Assembly: GCA_021793495.1 (NCBI GenBank)
Contig: JAJYSQ010000132.1
Location: 1-5,924, forward strand
Direction of reading: 5' to 3'
Length of the DNA stretch: 5,924 bases
Origin: Actinomycetes bacterium
GTDB lineage: Bacteria > Actinomycetota > Actinomycetes > JAJYSQ01
The position numbers and the translations under genes are program-made. Position 1 is the first letter of the stretch. Each line of letters begins with the position of its first letter. This document shows, one piece after another, positions 5,314 through 5,924 of this stretch. The notes under the pieces were generated by a model, which saw nothing but the letters and a program-made list of their open reading frames with translations, did not search any database and was not told the origin of the DNA.

Positions 5314-5924
5314 GGCCAACGGTGAGCATCGCGCCACTCCAGGCGTCGGCGGAGACGTCGGCGGCGACGCCGGCAGAGGCCACCCAGGCGTGGTCCACCC
5401 CGACCTACCAGGCGCTCGGGCTGCGCTTCCGCGTCGAGACCGACGTTGCCGAGCTCCAGCCGTACCTGCTGCGGACCTTCTCCGGGCTCGAGGTGGTCGA
5501 CCCAGCAGGAGCCGGGGTGCCAGCCGGCGACGGCGTACCGGCCAGCAGACGCACGGTCTGCTTCGGCCTGCACCGCGCGATGGACGGGGCACCGGTCGTG
5601 CTGACCCGGGACGGCGCGGAGATCGAGGGGTCCGGGCACCGCTCGTACGCGGTGGCCATGCTGCTCTGGCACTTCAACAACACGGTGGTCGCCGCGACCA
5701 CGCCGACGCACGTCGTGCTGCACGCCGCGGCCGCCGAGCGCGACGGGGTCGGCGTGGTGCTGCCGGCGCCGATGGAGTCCGGCAAGACCACGACGGTGGC
5801 CGGGCTGATGCGCGCCGGGTGGCGGTACCTCACCGACGAGGCGAGCGCCATCGATCCGGCCACGGTGCAGGTGACGCCGTTCCCGAAGGCGCTGGCGGTC
5901 GACCAGGGCTCGTGGGAGGTGCTG
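5310..5924 (+). CDS. HPr kinase (HprK)-related P-loop protein (3' end missing)
   Basis: The first 205 codons of a protein resembling the C-terminal catalytic domain of HPr(Ser) kinase/phosphorylase. THVVLHAAAAERDGVGVVLP leads into the Walker A-like APMESGKTT (A153-T161, Lys159) and then GWRYLTDEASAID. This parallels the HprK order: conserved His, GxxxxGK[ST], then an acidic pair. His138 and Asp176-Glu177 occupy the matching places. The first Walker Gly is Ala here, while GKT is intact. Residues about 1-28 are an Ala/Thr-rich linker, and 30-135 form an N-terminal region not resembling the HprK N-domain. Such proteins are probably kinases acting on an unknown partner; no HPr gene is in view. 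The company of a PqqD-like protein and a nucleotidyltransferase supports an HPr-rel-A-type assignment. The GTG overlaps the previous stop as GTGA. The protein runs off the window, so its C-terminal HprK signature cannot be checked. Confidence 0.8.
   Translation, partial: MRPTVSIAPLQASAETSAATPAEATQAWSTPTYQALGLRFRVETDVAELQPYLLRTFSGLEVVDPAGAGVPAGDGVPASRRTVCFGLHRAMDGAPVVLTRDGAEIEGSGHRSYAVAMLLWHFNNTVVAATTPTHVVLHAAAAERDGVGVVLPAPMESGKTTTVAGLMRAGWRYLTDEASAIDPATVQVTPFPKALAVDQGSWEVL
5343..5378 (+). repeat. Imperfect 12-base triplicate in the kinase N-terminus
   Basis: Three successive 12-base units (GCGTCGGCGGAG, ACGTCGGCGGCG, ACGCCGGCAGAG) encode ASAE-TSAA-TPAE. They make an Ala/Thr-rich, probably disordered leader before the folded part of the HprK-related protein. 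The units are diverged, so this could be simple low-complexity sequence in GC-rich DNA. Confidence 0.6.
5508..5543 (+). repeat. Imperfect 18-base duplication in the kinase gene
   Basis: Two adjacent six-codon units encode GAGVPA and GDGVPA. They follow LEVVDPA and precede SRRTVCFGLH, probably in a flexible loop. Third-position differences (gtg/gta, cca/ccg) show the copies are not recent. Confidence 0.5.

Noticed and set aside
3961..5592. Long open frame on the - strand (543 codons)
   Set aside because: It is antisense to the aminotransferase, whose PLP motifs prove the + strand reading; the reverse product is low-complexity Arg/Gly/His/Pro-rich.

Overview
The window is very GC-rich coding DNA (strong G/C bias at third codon positions, frequent GTG starts, long spurious open frames on both strands), which points to a high-GC actinobacterium. 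The genus cannot be fixed from the sequence. There is practically no non-coding DNA: six genes lie head to tail on the + strand, the first cut by the left edge and the last by the right edge. No RNA gene, promoter, terminator, CRISPR array, insertion sequence or other mobile element was seen.

Layout, left to right. (1) 1-1242: UDP-sugar 6-dehydrogenase of the UDP-GlcNAc/WbpA-like type, lacking only its first few residues. (2) 1243-1542: small PqqD-like protein (RiPP recognition element fold). (3) 1539-2663: nucleotidyltransferase of the uncharacterised PF14907-like family. (4) 2660-4054: polytopic membrane protein, a candidate polysaccharide polymerase. (5) 4051-5313: DegT/DnrJ/EryC1/StrS-type PLP sugar aminotransferase. 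(6) 5310-5924: N-terminal part of an HPr kinase (HprK)-related P-loop protein. The first junction is TAG directly followed by ATG. The other four are 4-base ATGA or GTGA overlaps, so the genes almost certainly form one translationally coupled operon.

Two themes are interleaved. Genes 1, 4 and 5 look like exopolysaccharide or cell-surface glycan synthesis: oxidation of a nucleotide sugar, amination of a keto-sugar, and a membrane step. Genes 2, 3 and 6 match a recurring but poorly understood trio (PqqD-like protein, nucleotidyltransferase, HprK-related kinase). That trio is known from annotation as the 'HPr-rel-A' type of system near exopolysaccharide loci, and similar parts occur in some lasso-peptide clusters. 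No precursor peptide, radical SAM enzyme, B2 protease or HPr target is encoded in the window. The trio's substrate is therefore unknown, and this is the most interesting aspect of the region.

Several genes carry short in-frame tandem repeats (a 3 x 15-base repeat in the aminotransferase and imperfect repeats in the kinase), all predicted to fall in loops or linkers.
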